In this document: piece by piece, positions 1 through 10,416 of the stretch
Numbering within the stretch: position 1 is the first letter of the stretch
Layout of the letters: the number at the start of each line of letters is the position of its first letter
Source of the DNA: Pseudomonas capeferrum
Lineage (GTDB): Bacteria > Pseudomonadota > Gammaproteobacteria > Pseudomonadales > Pseudomonadaceae
Assembly: GCF_013523055.1 (NCBI RefSeq)
Contig: NZ_JAAMQM010000006.1
Span: 186,001-250,000 of the forward strand
Direction: 5' to 3'
DNA: 64,000 nucleotides
Translations under genes and position numbers: made by a program
Notes under the pieces: model-generated
The model's database searches: none
What the model saw: only the letters and a program-made list of their open reading frames with translations
What the model was told of the DNA's origin: nothing

Positions 1-25
1 CGGCAACTAGCTTGTGGAGCGCACC

Positions 26-874
26 ATGCCGAACCTACGTCTCGCCGACCTGACCGCCGAAATCGAAGCCAACGTGCGCCGCGCGCTGCTGGAGGACATC
101 GGCAGCGGCGATATCACTGCCCAGCTGATTCCCGCCGAGCGCCTGGCCAAGGCAACCATCATCACCCGCGAGGATTGCGTGATCAGCGGTACTGCCTGGG
201 TGGATGCGGTGTTCCGCCAGCTCGATCCACGCGTGGCGGTACATTGGCGAGTGATCGACGGTGATCGGGCTCGGGCAGACCAGCCGCTGTTTCACCTCGA
301 GGGCCCGGCGCGATCCCTGCTGAGCGGCGAGCGGGCGGCGTTGAACTTCCTGCAACTGATGTCAGGGGTGGCGACCCGCGCGCGCTTTCTGGCCGATCTT
401 GTGGCAGAAACCCAGGTGCGCTTGCTCGATACTCGCAAGACGCTTCCCGGCCTGCGTCTCGCGCAGAAGTACGCGGTGACCTGCGGCGGGTGCGACAACC
501 ACCGGATCGGTCTGTACGATGCGTTCCTGATCAAGGAAAACCATATCGCGGCCTGTGGCGGTATCGCCGAAGCTATCGCCGCCGCGCATCGCATCGCCCC
601 TGGCAAGCCGGTGGAGATCGAGGTGGAGAGCCTGGATGAACTACGCGCCGCCCTGGCCGGTGGGGCGGACATCATCATGCTCGACGAGTTGAGCCTGGAC
701 GATATGCGTGAAGCGGTACGCCTCACGGCGGGCAAGGCGAAGCTGGAAGCCAGCGGCGGGGTCAATGAATCCACCCTGCTGGTGATTGCCCAGACGGGAG
801 TCGACTACATTTCGATCGGAGCGATGACCAAGGATGTGAAGGCGGTGGATCTGTCGATGCGGTTAAGCCTGTAA
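26..874 (+). CDS. nadC: Nicotinate-nucleotide pyrophosphorylase (carboxylating), quinolinate phosphoribosyltransferase
   Basis: The 282-residue product converts quinolinate and PRPP to nicotinate mononucleotide, CO2 and pyrophosphate in de novo NAD synthesis (cytoplasm). The N-terminal stretch [14 protein letters not shown], the central TRKTLPGLR and [20 protein letters not shown] segments and the C-terminal EASGGV and [11 protein letters not shown] barrel motifs are those of QPRTase. Length is normal for the family. I chose the ATG at 26 ([10 protein letters not shown]) over an in-frame GTG at 14 because family members begin there. It is followed by a long REP palindrome and faces the convergent trxB gene. 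Confidence 0.95.
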   Translation: MPNLRLADLTAEIEANVRRALLEDIGSGDITAQLIPAERLAKATIITREDCVISGTAWVDAVFRQLDPRVAVHWRVIDGDRARADQPLFHLEGPARSLLSGERAALNFLQLMSGVATRARFLADLVAETQVRLLDTRKTLPGLRLAQKYAVTCGGCDNHRIGLYDAFLIKENHIAACGGIAEAIAAAHRIAPGKPVEIEVESLDELRAALAGGADIIMLDELSLDDMREAVRLTAGKAKLEASGGVNESTLLVIAQTGVDYISIGAMTKDVKAVDLSMRLSL

Positions 875-915
875 AAGGTAATGCTGTTCGGTCAAGCAAC
901 ATCCTTGAGATTCTA

Positions 916-1179
916 GGGCCGCTGCGCGGCCCTTCGCAGGGTCCGGCGTGCCGGCAAGCCAACGCTCACAGTACAAACGCTAACTCATTGATGTAGCAGG
1001 ACCTTGTGGGAGCGGGCTTGCCCGCGAAGCAGGCACCGCAGTGTATGGCACCGGCCTCGCCGGTGTTCGCGGGCAAGCCCGCTCCCACAGGATCTCGCTA
1101 CATCAATGAGTTAGCGTTGTACTGTGAGCGCTGGCTTGCCGGCACGCTGGACCGCCTGCAATGGGCCGTGCAGCGGCCC
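916..1179. repeat. 264-bp REP-centred palindrome (palindrome A) between nadC and trxB
   Basis: Two inverted REP cores (GTGGGAGCGGGCTTGCCCGC near 1012-1031 and its complement near 1068-1089) form the centre. Mirror symmetry continues outward on both sides through about 90 further bases, including the shared segment CTAACTCATTGATGTAGC, and ends in the hairpin sequences GGGCCGCTGCGCGGCCC (916-932) and GGGCCGTGCAGCGGCCC (1163-1179). The arms differ at only a few positions. The outer hairpins may end transcription of nadC or trxB. The rest of the 875-1346 gap holds no gene I can support. Confidence 0.85.
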
Positions 1180-1346
1180 AAGAAAATCAATACGGTGTTG
1201 AGTGAACAGCATTACACCGAACCGGCACTTCACACCCGCCATCGGCACCGCTCGATCATCTTTAGAAAATCTGGCAAGCAGTGCCCATCCAAGCGACCTC
1301 GGTGGCATGGCCCTGTACATCCAGGCCAGGCCACCGAAGTCCGACA

Positions 1347-2405
<1,059 letters not shown>

Positions 2406-2440
2406 CTACTACGCGCGGGTCCGGAAAACGTGAATCTGCC

Positions 2441-3040
2441 TTACAGGTTCGTGGCGTTCTCGGCCAGGTAATCGGCGACGCCCTTGGCGTCGGCCTTCAT
2501 GCCTTTCTGGCCCTTGCGCCAGCCGGCCGGGCAGACTTCGCCGTGCTGCTCGGTGAATTGCAGCGCCTCGACCAGACGAATCATCTCGTCGACTTCACGG
2601 CCCAGGGGGAGGTTGTTGACCACCTGGTGCTGAACGACACCCTGCTGGTCGATCAGGAAGGAAGCACGCAATGCGACACCTTCATCGTGCTCGATACCGT
2701 AGGCGCGAGTGATTTCATGCTTGACGTCGGCAACCATGGTGAACTCGACCGGGCCGATACCGCCCTGCTCGACCGGCGTGCTGCGCCAGGCGTAGTGAGT
2801 GAACTGCGAGTCGATCGAGACGCCGACCACTTCCACGCCCAGTTCGCGGAACTTGTCCATGCGGTTGTTGTGGGCAATGATTTCCGACGGGCAGACAAAG
2901 GTGAAGTCCAGCGGCCAGAAGAACAGCACCACGTACTTGCCACGCAGCGAGGAGAACTTGAAGCTGTCGACGATCGAACCATCGCCCAGTACGGCGGGGG
3001 CGTCGAAGTCGGGGGCTTGCTTGTTGACCAGAATGCTCAT
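2441..3040 (-). CDS. ahpB: Typical 2-Cys peroxiredoxin (AhpC/AhpB type)
   Basis: Thiol peroxidase of 199 residues that reduces hydrogen peroxide and organic hydroperoxides. The peroxidatic cysteine is Cys50 in DFTFVCPSE and the resolving cysteine Cys170 in GEVCPAGW, so it belongs to the typical 2-Cys class. The neighbouring trxB suggests thioredoxin rather than AhpF as its reductant, which is inference. The start has a good ribosome-binding site (AAGGAGTCTCC just upstream on the minus strand). The symbol follows the P. aeruginosa homologue in the same position; ahpC would also be defensible. Confidence 0.92.
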   Translation of the reverse strand: MSILVNKQAPDFDAPAVLGDGSIVDSFKFSSLRGKYVVLFFWPLDFTFVCPSEIIAHNNRMDKFRELGVEVVGVSIDSQFTHYAWRSTPVEQGGIGPVEFTMVADVKHEITRAYGIEHDEGVALRASFLIDQQGVVQHQVVNNLPLGREVDEMIRLVEALQFTEQHGEVCPAGWRKGQKGMKADAKGVADYLAENATNL

Positions 3041-3282
3041 GGAGACTCCTTGAAAGTCAGGATTCGAAGGCGTTTAGAAGATGTGCGCACTGTAGCGAGG
3101 AGGCAGAGATTAAGGAAATATCCTTCGACAATCCACCTTATAGCCACGCTCTATCTACTCGTTCGAATGCGCAAGCTCGAAACATCAGCTTTGTTACCTG
3201 CGGTATCGACCATGGTCCCAAGCTTTCGCCCGCTGGTTATTCCCGGTAAGGTCAGCGCGTTTCCCTGTCCTGGAGCTCCTCG

Positions 3283-4011
3283 ATGCAAGCCCCTGCCCTG
3301 TCTGGCCCCCAATACCTGCGCGAAGGATTGAAACTGGTCCTGAGCCCCGGCCTGCGCTTGTTCGTCCTGCTGCCGCTGGCAATCAATCTGCTGCTGTTCG
3401 GCGGCCTGATCTATTTTGCCGGTCACCAGTTTAGCGTCTGGGTCGACACCTTGATGCCGAGCCTGCCGGACTGGCTAAGCTTCCTCACCTGGATTCTCTG
3501 GCCGTTGTTCATGGCGCTGGTAGTGCTCATGGTGTTCTTCACCTTCACCCTGGTCGCCAACATCATCGCCGCACCCTTCAATGGGTTTCTCGCCGAGAAA
3601 GTCGAGGTAGTGGTACGCGGTGAAGACAACTTTCCCGCTTTCCATTGGGGCGAGCTGTTCGCCATGGTGCCACGTACGTTGAGTCGGGAAATGCGCAAGC
3701 TAGGCTATTTCCTGCCACGCGCCCTGGGCTTGTTCATTCTTTCATTCATCCCCGTGGTCAACGTCATCGCCGCGCCGCTGTGGCTGATCTTCGGTATCTG
3801 GATGATGGCCATCCAGTACATCGACTACCCGGCGGACAACAACAAGATGAGCTGGCAGGACATGCTCGCCTGGTTGCGCCAGAAACGCTGGCAGAGCCTG
3901 GGCTTTGGCGGCATCACCTACCTGGCGCTGATGGTGCCCTTCGTCAATATCGTGATGATGCCCGCGGCTGTAGCCGGGGCGACGCTGTTCTGGGTGCGCG
4001 AGAAGAAATAA
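3283..4011 (+). CDS. cysZ: Sulfate transporter CysZ
   Basis: Integral inner-membrane protein of 242 residues of the CysZ/EI24 family, which takes up sulfate for cysteine synthesis. Hydrophobic segments are visible near residues 22-45, 62-92, 140-170 and 205-235, with the family signature [16 protein letters not shown] around residue 90. It is monocistronic here, divergent from the peroxiredoxin gene, and convergent with the chemotaxis-type transducer. Confidence 0.93.
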   Translation: MQAPALSGPQYLREGLKLVLSPGLRLFVLLPLAINLLLFGGLIYFAGHQFSVWVDTLMPSLPDWLSFLTWILWPLFMALVVLMVFFTFTLVANIIAAPFNGFLAEKVEVVVRGEDNFPAFHWGELFAMVPRTLSREMRKLGYFLPRALGLFILSFIPVVNVIAAPLWLIFGIWMMAIQYIDYPADNNKMSWQDMLAWLRQKRWQSLGFGGITYLALMVPFVNIVMMPAAVAGATLFWVREKK

Positions 4012-4021
4012 GCCCATCCCT

Positions 4022-4050
4022 TGCCTGCCACGCCTGATGCGCGGCAGGCA
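4022..4050. terminator. Hairpin between convergent cysZ and transducer gene
   Basis: TGCCTGCC at 4022-4029 pairs with GGCAGGCA at 4043-4050 in the 51-bp space between two convergent genes. There is no T-run, so intrinsic termination is only a suggestion. Confidence 0.4.
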
Positions 4051-4062
4051 CGGGCTCCTGCG

Positions 4063-5379
4063 TCAATGGCTCAACTGGCTGGAAAACCTGCCCACCGCAT
4101 CGACCACTTTCTGTGCGCCTTCCTGAATTTCGCCGATGACCGTGCCGGTTTCCCCGGCCAGCGCCAGGCCCTGCTCGGCCTGGCGCTTGCTGTCGTCGAT
4201 GATGTCCACGGCTGCCTGGGCCAACTGTTCGTTCTGCTGCACCACCCGCGCGATTTCCTCGGTAGCGGCACTGGTGCGCGAGGCCAGTTGACGTACCTCG
4301 TCGGCGACCACCGCGAATCCGCGTCCCTGCTCGCCGGCACGCGCGGCCTCGATCGCGGCGTTGAGCGCCAGCAGGTTGGTCTGCCCGGCGATATCGCTGA
4401 TGGTCTTGATGATCGAACCGATCACCTTGGACTGCCGGTCCAATGCCTGGATACCCTCGGCCGCCTGCTGCATGCACCTTTCCAGCTCACGCATGACCTC
4501 GACGCTTTGCGTGACCACGTCCGTGGCCTTGCGGGCACTGGCATCGGTGTCGAGCGAAGTGGAATAGGCAATGTCCGCGGCATGCGCCACTGCCTCTTCC
4601 TGATCGACCTGGTCAGTCACCACGGTGGCGAACTTGACTACCTTGTAGAGCCTGTCATGGGCATCGATGATCGGGTTGTAGGAGGCCTCGAGCCAGACGG
4701 TACGACCATGGGCATCGATGCGCTTGAAGCGGTCGACAACGAATTCACCCCGGCGCAGTTTGTCCCAGAATGTTTGGTAGCCCGGTGACGAGGTCTCGGC
4801 GGCGTCGCAGAAAATGCGATGATGCTTGCCGCGTATTTGCTCCAGGGTGTAGCCCATGGTGCGCAGGAAACGATCGTTCGCCGTCAGCACATCGCCCTGG
4901 AGATTGAACTCGATCACCGCCGTCGAGCGCATCAGGGCCTTGATCAGGCTTTCATGCTCTCGAGAAGTCTCGATGGTACGGGTCAGGTCACTGGAGTGCA
5001 GGGTAAAGTACTTGATCCGCCCATTGGTGTTCTTGACCGGCTGCAGGATCGACCGTAGCCAGGCCTCCCGGCCATCACCGCGCAGAAGCCGGACGGCACC
5101 GTTGAGGTGCTTACCCTGGGTGAGGGCCGTGCTCAGGCGCTGATGAAAGTCCAGTTTCCTGACGTGCGCGGGAACGATGTCCTCGATATTTCGGCCGATC
5201 AACTGGTCAGCCCGGTAGAGCATTTCCTTTTCGAAATTCTCGTTGGCCGCCTCGATGCGTCCTTGGGGGTCAAGCTGCAGGACCAGCATTTCGCTGTCTA
5301 GACTACACTTGACCTGTTGCAAGCAGAGAAGGTCTTCGCGCAGTTGCTGGTTTTCTTTCTTCAATCTGTTGTTGAACAT
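4063..5379 (-). CDS. Soluble PAS-PAS methyl-accepting transducer (BdlA/Aer-like)
   Basis: Predicted 438-residue signalling protein: a short N-terminal coiled coil (about 1-30), two PAS domains (about 30-130 and 150-260, the second with [18 protein letters not shown]) and a C-terminal MCP signalling domain with the hairpin-tip sequence [33 protein letters not shown]. No membrane helix is visible, which resembles the biofilm-dispersion protein BdlA rather than membrane Aer. The ATG at 5379 has a GGGAGA ribosome-binding site; an upstream in-frame ATG at 5454 would add 25 residues but has none. Ligand or cofactor is unknown. Confidence 0.85.
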   Translation of the reverse strand: MFNNRLKKENQQLREDLLCLQQVKCSLDSEMLVLQLDPQGRIEAANENFEKEMLYRADQLIGRNIEDIVPAHVRKLDFHQRLSTALTQGKHLNGAVRLLRGDGREAWLRSILQPVKNTNGRIKYFTLHSSDLTRTIETSREHESLIKALMRSTAVIEFNLQGDVLTANDRFLRTMGYTLEQIRGKHHRIFCDAAETSSPGYQTFWDKLRRGEFVVDRFKRIDAHGRTVWLEASYNPIIDAHDRLYKVVKFATVVTDQVDQEEAVAHAADIAYSTSLDTDASARKATDVVTQSVEVMRELERCMQQAAEGIQALDRQSKVIGSIIKTISDIAGQTNLLALNAAIEAARAGEQGRGFAVVADEVRQLASRTSAATEEIARVVQQNEQLAQAAVDIIDDSKRQAEQGLALAGETGTVIGEIQEGAQKVVDAVGRFSSQLSH

Positions 5380-5550
5380 TGCCGCTCTCCCAGAGCGTGA
5401 CCCGTCATTCGATACCGCTACATCGGCTGATGGCACGGGGTTCTTGAACACCATTGGGAGGATAGATCACCCGTGTGACGACCGGTAAAGATCACAAGGA
5501 CGTCATGCTTTTGTCACTGGATCGCAATCCGGCCGGCGGAGACTTTTCCC

Positions 5551-6768
5551 ATGAGCATACCGTCCCTGCGTATCACCCTGGTCAGTGAAACCTTCCCACC
5601 CGAAATCAACGGCGTGGCCAATACCCTTGGCCGCCTCAGCGATGGCCTGCGCCTGCGAGGGCACGAGGTCGAACTGGTGCGGCCACGCCAGGCGCACGAA
5701 CGTGGCGAGAGCGACAGCGATGCGCTGCTGCTTTGCCGGGGCTGGTCGTTGCCAGGCTACCCTGGTCTGCAATGGGGCGAGGTCTCGATGCATACGCTGC
5801 TGCGGCGCTGGCAACGGCACAGGCCGGACGTGCTCTACATCGCCACCGAGGGCCCGCTGGGGCTCAATGCGCTGCGTGCCGCGAGACGCCTGGGAATTGC
5901 CGTGGTGAGTGGCTTTCACACCAATTTTACGCAATATTTCGGACAATACGGGCTGGGGTTCCTGACCCGCGCGCTGACCCATTACCTGCGCTGGTTCCAC
6001 CGGCGGACCGCCATGACGCTGGTGCCAAGCACCAGCCAACGCCTGGAACTGGAGCGTCGCGGCTTCGAGCGTCTGACGTTGATGGCGCGCGGGGTCGATG
6101 CCTGCCTGTTCAACCCGTCTCGACGTAGCCAGGCCTTGCGCGATCAATGGGGACTGGGGCCGGACGATATCGCCTTGATCCACGTCGGACGCCTTGCCGC
6201 GGAAAAGAACCTCGGCCTGCTGCGCCTCTGCTTCGATACCCTGCGTGCTACTTACCCGCAGCGACACATGCGTCTGATCATCGTCGGCGATGGTCCTCAG
6301 CGCGGCGCGCTCCAGCAGCAACTGCCCGGTGCCGTATTCTGCGGCGCGCAGCGCGGCGAAGCGCTGGCCGAACATTACGCCAGTGGCGACCTGTTCCTGT
6401 TTCCCAGCCTGACCGAGACTTTTGGCAACGTGGTACTGGAAGCCCTTGCGTCAGGGCTGGGCGTGGTGGCCTATGACGAAGCGGCCGCGGCCCAGCACAT
6501 CCGCCATGGACACAGCGGAGCCTTGGCCATGCCGGGAGATCAGGCGGCGTTCATCGACGCAGCGAGCTGGTTGCTGGCAGAGGACGAAACCTTGCGTACG
6601 GTGCGGCTCAATGCCAGGCGGCATGCCAGCCGCCAGGGCTGGTCGGCCATTATCGAGCAGTTCGAAGGACACTTGTACAGCGCGGCGCGAAATAACGGCG
6701 CGCTGGTCGAGCGTTCAGAGAACAGTCCTCTCTCGATCAAGCCGGAAGCAACATCCCCGCGTGGGTAG
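5551..6768 (+). CDS. GT4-family glycosyltransferase
   Basis: A 405-residue GT-B fold glycosyltransferase. The N-terminal SETFPPEINGVANTLGRL is typical of the bacterial/plant alpha-mannosyltransferase and sulfoquinovosyltransferase-like GT4 subgroup. The nucleotide-sugar domain shows HVGRLAAEKNLGLL and the E-x7-E pair in SLTETFGNVVLEALASG near residues 285-305. Substrate cannot be read from sequence; a mannose or glucose transfer to a lipid or osmolyte is plausible. It stands alone, divergent from the transducer gene and convergent with the glutathione peroxidase gene. GGAG lies upstream of the ATG. Confidence 0.85.
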   Translation: MSIPSLRITLVSETFPPEINGVANTLGRLSDGLRLRGHEVELVRPRQAHERGESDSDALLLCRGWSLPGYPGLQWGEVSMHTLLRRWQRHRPDVLYIATEGPLGLNALRAARRLGIAVVSGFHTNFTQYFGQYGLGFLTRALTHYLRWFHRRTAMTLVPSTSQRLELERRGFERLTLMARGVDACLFNPSRRSQALRDQWGLGPDDIALIHVGRLAAEKNLGLLRLCFDTLRATYPQRHMRLIIVGDGPQRGALQQQLPGAVFCGAQRGEALAEHYASGDLFLFPSLTETFGNVVLEALASGLGVVAYDEAAAAQHIRHGHSGALAMPGDQAAFIDAASWLLAEDETLRTVRLNARRHASRQGWSAIIEQFEGHLYSAARNNGALVERSENSPLSIKPEATSPRG

Positions 6769-6776
6769 AACGGTAC

Positions 6777-6802
6777 CGCGTGGGCAAGCGACTGCCCACG
6801 CG
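6777..6802. terminator. Bidirectional hairpin between glycosyltransferase and gpx
   Basis: CGCGTGGGCA (6777-6786) and TGCCCACGCG (6793-6802) form a perfect 10-bp stem with a 6-nt loop between two convergent genes. No clear T-run follows. Confidence 0.6.
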
Positions 6803-6812
6803 TGAACAAGGA

Positions 6813-7295
6813 TCAGGCCAGGGCCTTCTCGATGGCGTGCACTACCGTCGAGTCATCCGGCGCGGTTCGCGGCGCGAAGCGCGCGAGGACCCGACCATCC
6901 TTGCCGACCAGGAACTTCTCGAAATTCCAGGTGATGTCACCGGGAAACTCCGCGCCCTCGCCCGCCAGCAGACGGTACAGCGAATGCCGGTGTGGCCCGT
7001 TGACTTCCAGTTTGCCGGCCATCGGGAAGCTGACGCCATAAGTCAGGCTGCAGAAATCCTCGATCTCCTTGTCGCTGCCCGGTTCCTGACCCGCGAATTG
7101 GTTGCAGGGCAGGCCCAGCACGTTGAATCCCTTGTCCCGGTACGACTGGTAGAGCTTTTCCAGCGCTTTGTATTGCGGCGTCAGACCGCACTTCGAGGCA
7201 ACGTTGACCACCAGCACCACTTGGCCCTTGAACGGAGCCAATGGCAGTTCTCCACCGTTCAACGCCTGTAATGTCAGGTCGTGAAATGCACTCAT
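6813..7295 (-). CDS. gpx: Glutathione peroxidase (Cys type)
   Basis: A 160-residue thiol peroxidase of the glutathione peroxidase family. The peroxidatic residue is Cys36 in NVASKCGLTPQY (cysteine rather than selenocysteine), with the conserved Gln in LPCNQFAGQEPG and Trp-Asn in ITWNFEKFL completing the catalytic tetrad. Bacterial Cys-type members usually use thioredoxin. I moved the start to ATG 7295 (MSAFHDLTL), preceded by AGGGGAG; the longer frame adds 18 unrelated residues. The gap to the next gene (7296-7443) shows nothing I can name. Confidence 0.93.
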   Translation of the reverse strand: MSAFHDLTLQALNGGELPLAPFKGQVVLVVNVASKCGLTPQYKALEKLYQSYRDKGFNVLGLPCNQFAGQEPGSDKEIEDFCSLTYGVSFPMAGKLEVNGPHRHSLYRLLAGEGAEFPGDITWNFEKFLVGKDGRVLARFAPRTAPDDSTVVHAIEKALA

Positions 7296-7443
7296 GTTGA
7301 ACTCCCCTCTCAGGTTCACGGTTGTCGCAGCGGACGAAAACCCGCCCACTAAAAAGGCGCGCGGCCAAGCCGTCCACTCTCAGGTGAGAGCGAGTCCGGC
7401 TTGCCCGAGCGCCTGGCGACCCTCTGAGCTTAGCGCAGAAGGA

Positions 7444-7929
7444 TCAGTGGTGATGGCCACCTTCGCCGTGGATGTGACGGTGAGTGATCTCTTCTTCGCT
7501 GGCATCACGCACGTCGACGACCTTGACCTTGAAGTTCAGGCGCTGTCCAGCCAGAGGGTGGTTGCCGTCGACGGTCACGTCGTCGCCGTCGAGGTCGCGG
7601 ATGGTGACGATCTGCATCTGGCCATCGGGAGCGGAAGCATGGAACTGCATGCCCACTTCCAGCTGGTCGACGCCCTCGAACATGCTGCGGTTCAGGGTGC
7701 TGACCAGTTCCGCCAGGTACTCGCCGTAGGCTTCTTCAGGCTCGATGGTGACATCCAGCTCGTCACCAACCTGCTTGCCTTCCAGCGCCTTTTCCAGGCC
7801 TGGGATGATATTGGCGGCACCTTGCAGGTAAACCAGCGGCGCACCACCGGCGGAGCTGTCGATGACCTCCCCCGCGTCGTTGGTCAGGGTATAGTCGATG
7901 GAGACAGCCTTGTTGGCGGCGATCAGCAT
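7444..7929 (-). CDS. slyD: FKBP-type peptidyl-prolyl isomerase, SlyD-like
   Basis: A 161-residue cytoplasmic prolyl isomerase/chaperone. The FKBP core (YTLTNDAGEVIDSS, PLVYLQGAANIIPGLEKALEG) is interrupted by the insert-in-flap chaperone domain (EAYGEYLAELVSTL to NHPLAGQRLNFKVKV), as in SlyD. The tail HRHIHGEGGHHH is a short His-rich metal-binding end, much shorter than in E. coli SlyD. The start is ATG 7929; the open frame runs on upstream but that part overlaps the opposite-strand DUF3565 gene. P. aeruginosa has the equivalent gene beside gpx and ackA-pta. Confidence 0.92.
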   Translation of the reverse strand: MLIAANKAVSIDYTLTNDAGEVIDSSAGGAPLVYLQGAANIIPGLEKALEGKQVGDELDVTIEPEEAYGEYLAELVSTLNRSMFEGVDQLEVGMQFHASAPDGQMQIVTIRDLDGDDVTVDGNHPLAGQRLNFKVKVVDVRDASEEEITHRHIHGEGGHHH

Positions 7930-8028
7930 GGGGCGAGACCTTTGCAAAAGAATGTAGAGCGGACAAGTGTAACCAAGGCATCGCCTGAATGCGAACGCGC
8001 CTCCGAGAATGCGCGGCCCGTCAGTCGG

Positions 8029-8229
8029 GTGCAGGGCTTCCATCGGGACGCGGAAGGGCATTGGGTGGTGGAGCTGTCGTGCGGCCATACGCAGCACCTG
8101 CGCCATCAGCCGCCTTGGCAGGCGCGGCCCTGGGTACTCGACCCGCGCCAGCGCGACGAACGTATCGGCCAGCCATTTGCGTGTGGCTGGTGCGCGCAGG
8201 GTGTCGATAGCGCTACCCTTGGCAATTGA
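8029..8229 (+). CDS. DUF3565 family small protein
   Basis: The 66-residue reading frame carries the DUF3565 signature FHRDAEGHWVVELSCGHTQH, HQPPWQARPWVLD and a C-terminal CGWC, that is a zinc-ribbon-like pattern (C-H-H plus CxxC). Function is unknown. No ATG exists in this frame; I chose GTG 8029, immediately before the conserved core, but TTG 7942 is possible. The gene ends 29 bp before the pta start, so co-transcription is likely. It is easily missed because of its non-ATG start. Confidence 0.65.
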   Translation: MQGFHRDAEGHWVVELSCGHTQHLRHQPPWQARPWVLDPRQRDERIGQPFACGWCAQGVDSATLGN

Positions 8230-8258
8230 CCTTCGCACCGTTTATCCAGGAAGGACGC

Positions 8259-10352
8259 ATGCAGACATTTTTCATCGCGCCAACCGACTTTGGCGTGGGC
8301 TTGACTTCCATCAGCCTGGGCCTGGTCCGTACCCTCGAACGAGCCGGCCTGAAGGTCGGCTTCTTCAAGCCCATCGCCCAGCCGCACCCAGGCGATACCG
8401 GGCCTGAACGCTCTACCGAACTGGTCGCTCGCACACACGGCATCAAGCCGCCGACGCCGCTGAGCCTGGGCCATGTCGAGCGCATGCTCGGCGACGGCCA
8501 ACTGGACGAACTGCTCGAAGAGATCATCAACCTGTATCAGCAGGCATGTGTCGGCAAGGACGTGGTGGTGGTCGAGGGCATGGTACCGACCCGTCATGCC
8601 AGCTACGCGGCACGGGTCAACCTGCACCTGGCCAAGAGCCTCGATGCCGAAGTCATCCTGGTCTCGGCGCCCGAGAACGAGGTGCTCAGCGAACTCTCCG
8701 GGCGCGTCGAGCTGCAGGCCCAGCTGTACGGTGGCCCGCGCGACCCCAAGGTACTCGGGGTCATCCTCAACAAGGTGCGCACCGAAGAAAGCATGCTCGA
8801 GTTCGCCACGCGCCTGCGCGAGCACTCGCCGCTGCTGCGTGGCGACGATTTCCGGCTGCTCGGTTGCATACCCTGGCAGGCCGACTTGAATGCTCCTCGA
8901 ACTCGTGATGTGGCCGATCTGCTGGGGGCACAGGTGCTCAATGCCGGCGACTACGAACAACGGCGCATGAACAAGATCATCATCTGCGCCCGCACGGTGG
9001 CCAATACAGTGCCGCTGCTCAAGCCTGGTACCCTGGTGGTCACGCCGGGCGACCGCGACGACATCATCCTGGCTGTCAGCCTTGCCGCCATCAACGGCGT
9101 ACCTCTGGCCGGGTTGCTGCTGACCAGCGACAGCAAGCCCGACCCGCGCATTCTCGAACTCTGTCGCGGTGCATTGCAGGCCGGCCTGCCCATTCTCTCG
9201 GTGAGCACCGGCTCCTATGACACCGCCAACCAGCTCAACCAGCTCAACCGGGAAATCCCGGTGGACGATCGTGAGCGCGCGGAAGTCATCACTGACTTCG
9301 TCGCCAGCCACCTGGATGCCGATTGGCTGCACCGGCGCTGCGGCACACCGCGCGAGCTGCGCCTGTCTCCGGCCGTGTTCCGCTACCAGTTGATCCAGCG
9401 CGCGCAGCAAGCGAACAAGCGTATCGTCCTGCCCGAGGGCGCCGAACCGCTGACCGTGCAGGCCGCGGCGATCTGCCAGGCGCGCGGCATCGCCCGCTGC
9501 GTGCTGCTGGCCAAACCCGAAGAGGTCCATGCCGTGGCCCGCGCCCAGGGCATCACCCTGCCCGAAGACCTGGAAATCCTCGACCCGGATCTGATTCGCA
9601 GCCGCTACATCGAACCCATGGTCGGCCTGCGCAAGAGCAAGAGCCTGAACGCGCCAATGGCTGAACAGCAGTTGGAAGACCCGGTGGTGATCGGCACCAT
9701 GATGCTCGCCCTCGACGAAGTCGATGGCCTGGTTTCCGGCTTGGTGCATTCCACCGCCAACACCATTCGCCCTGCCTTGCAGCTGATCAAGACCGCGCCG
9801 GGAAGCAGCCTGGTATCGTCGGTGTTCTTCATGCTCTTCCCGGAGCAGGTGCTGGTGTACGGCGACTGCGTGATGAACCCGCATCCAAGCGCTGCGGAGC
9901 TGGCGGAGATCGCCCGGCAGAGTGCCGACTCGGCGCAGGCCTTCGGCATTGTTCCGCGCGTGGCGATGATCGGCTATTCGAGCGGTTCGGCCGCCAGCGG
10001 CGAGGAGGTCGAGAAAGTCCGCGAAGCGACCCTGCTGGCGCAGAAGGCCGGGCGCGAGTTGCAGATCGACGGTCCGTTGCAGTACGACGCGGCCGCCAAT
10101 CCCGACATCGCTCGTCAGCTGGCACCCGACAGTCCGGTGGCAGGGCGCGCCACGGTGTTCGTCTTCCCCGATCTCAACACTGGCAACACCGCCCACAAGG
10201 CCGTGCAGCGCAGCGCCGACTGTGTAAGCCTCGGCCCGATGCTGCAAGGGCTGCGCAAGCCGGTCAACGACTTGCCGCGTGGCGCCCAGGTCGACGATAT
10301 CGTCCACACCATCGCCCTCACCGCCATCCAGGCCAACCGCGCACCTGCCTGA
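8259..10352 (+). CDS. pta: Phosphate acetyltransferase (long form)
   Basis: A 697-residue enzyme interconverting acetyl-CoA and acetyl phosphate. The N-terminal part is a BioD/DRTGG-like regulatory region (FFIAPTDFGVGLTSISLGLV at the start, DRTGG-type domain about 215-320), and the C-terminal 330 residues are the PTA catalytic domain, with IVLPEGAEPLTVQAA, MVGLRKSKS and VAMIGYSSGSAASG. ATG 8259 has a strong AGGAAGGA site. No acetate kinase gene lies beside it in this window, unlike the ackA-pta pair of P. aeruginosa. Confidence 0.95.
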   Translation: MQTFFIAPTDFGVGLTSISLGLVRTLERAGLKVGFFKPIAQPHPGDTGPERSTELVARTHGIKPPTPLSLGHVERMLGDGQLDELLEEIINLYQQACVGKDVVVVEGMVPTRHASYAARVNLHLAKSLDAEVILVSAPENEVLSELSGRVELQAQLYGGPRDPKVLGVILNKVRTEESMLEFATRLREHSPLLRGDDFRLLGCIPWQADLNAPRTRDVADLLGAQVLNAGDYEQRRMNKIIICARTVANTVPLLKPGTLVVTPGDRDDIILAVSLAAINGVPLAGLLLTSDSKPDPRILELCRGALQAGLPILSVSTGSYDTANQLNQLNREIPVDDRERAEVITDFVASHLDADWLHRRCGTPRELRLSPAVFRYQLIQRAQQANKRIVLPEGAEPLTVQAAAICQARGIARCVLLAKPEEVHAVARAQGITLPEDLEILDPDLIRSRYIEPMVGLRKSKSLNAPMAEQQLEDPVVIGTMMLALDEVDGLVSGLVHSTANTIRPALQLIKTAPGSSLVSSVFFMLFPEQVLVYGDCVMNPHPSAAELAEIARQSADSAQAFGIVPRVAMIGYSSGSAASGEEVEKVREATLLAQKAGRELQIDGPLQYDAAANPDIARQLAPDSPVAGRATVFVFPDLNTGNTAHKAVQRSADCVSLGPMLQGLRKPVNDLPRGAQVDDIVHTIALTAIQANRAPA

Positions 10353-10363
10353 CCTGAAACGAA

Positions 10364-10399
10364 GAACGGGGCGAGTCGCCAAGACTCGCCCCGTTCTTT
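10364..10399. terminator. Bidirectional intrinsic terminator between pta and the OmpA-like gene
   Basis: A perfect 14-bp stem, GAACGGGGCGAGTC (10364-10377) with GACTCGCCCCGTTC (10383-10396), closes a 5-nt loop and is followed by TTTA on the plus side. It sits between convergent genes. Confidence 0.85.
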
Positions 10400-10416
10400 A
10401 TCCCGCTGCCTGCTGC

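Noticed and set aside
7294..8028. Upstream extension of the DUF3565 frame
   Set aside because: It runs antisense through the SlyD-like gene and carries no similarity to the family.
8106..10382. Long minus-strand frame (758 codons) opposite pta
   Set aside because: The plus-strand pta is unmistakable; the opposite frame lacks any domain and reflects high-GC codon bias.
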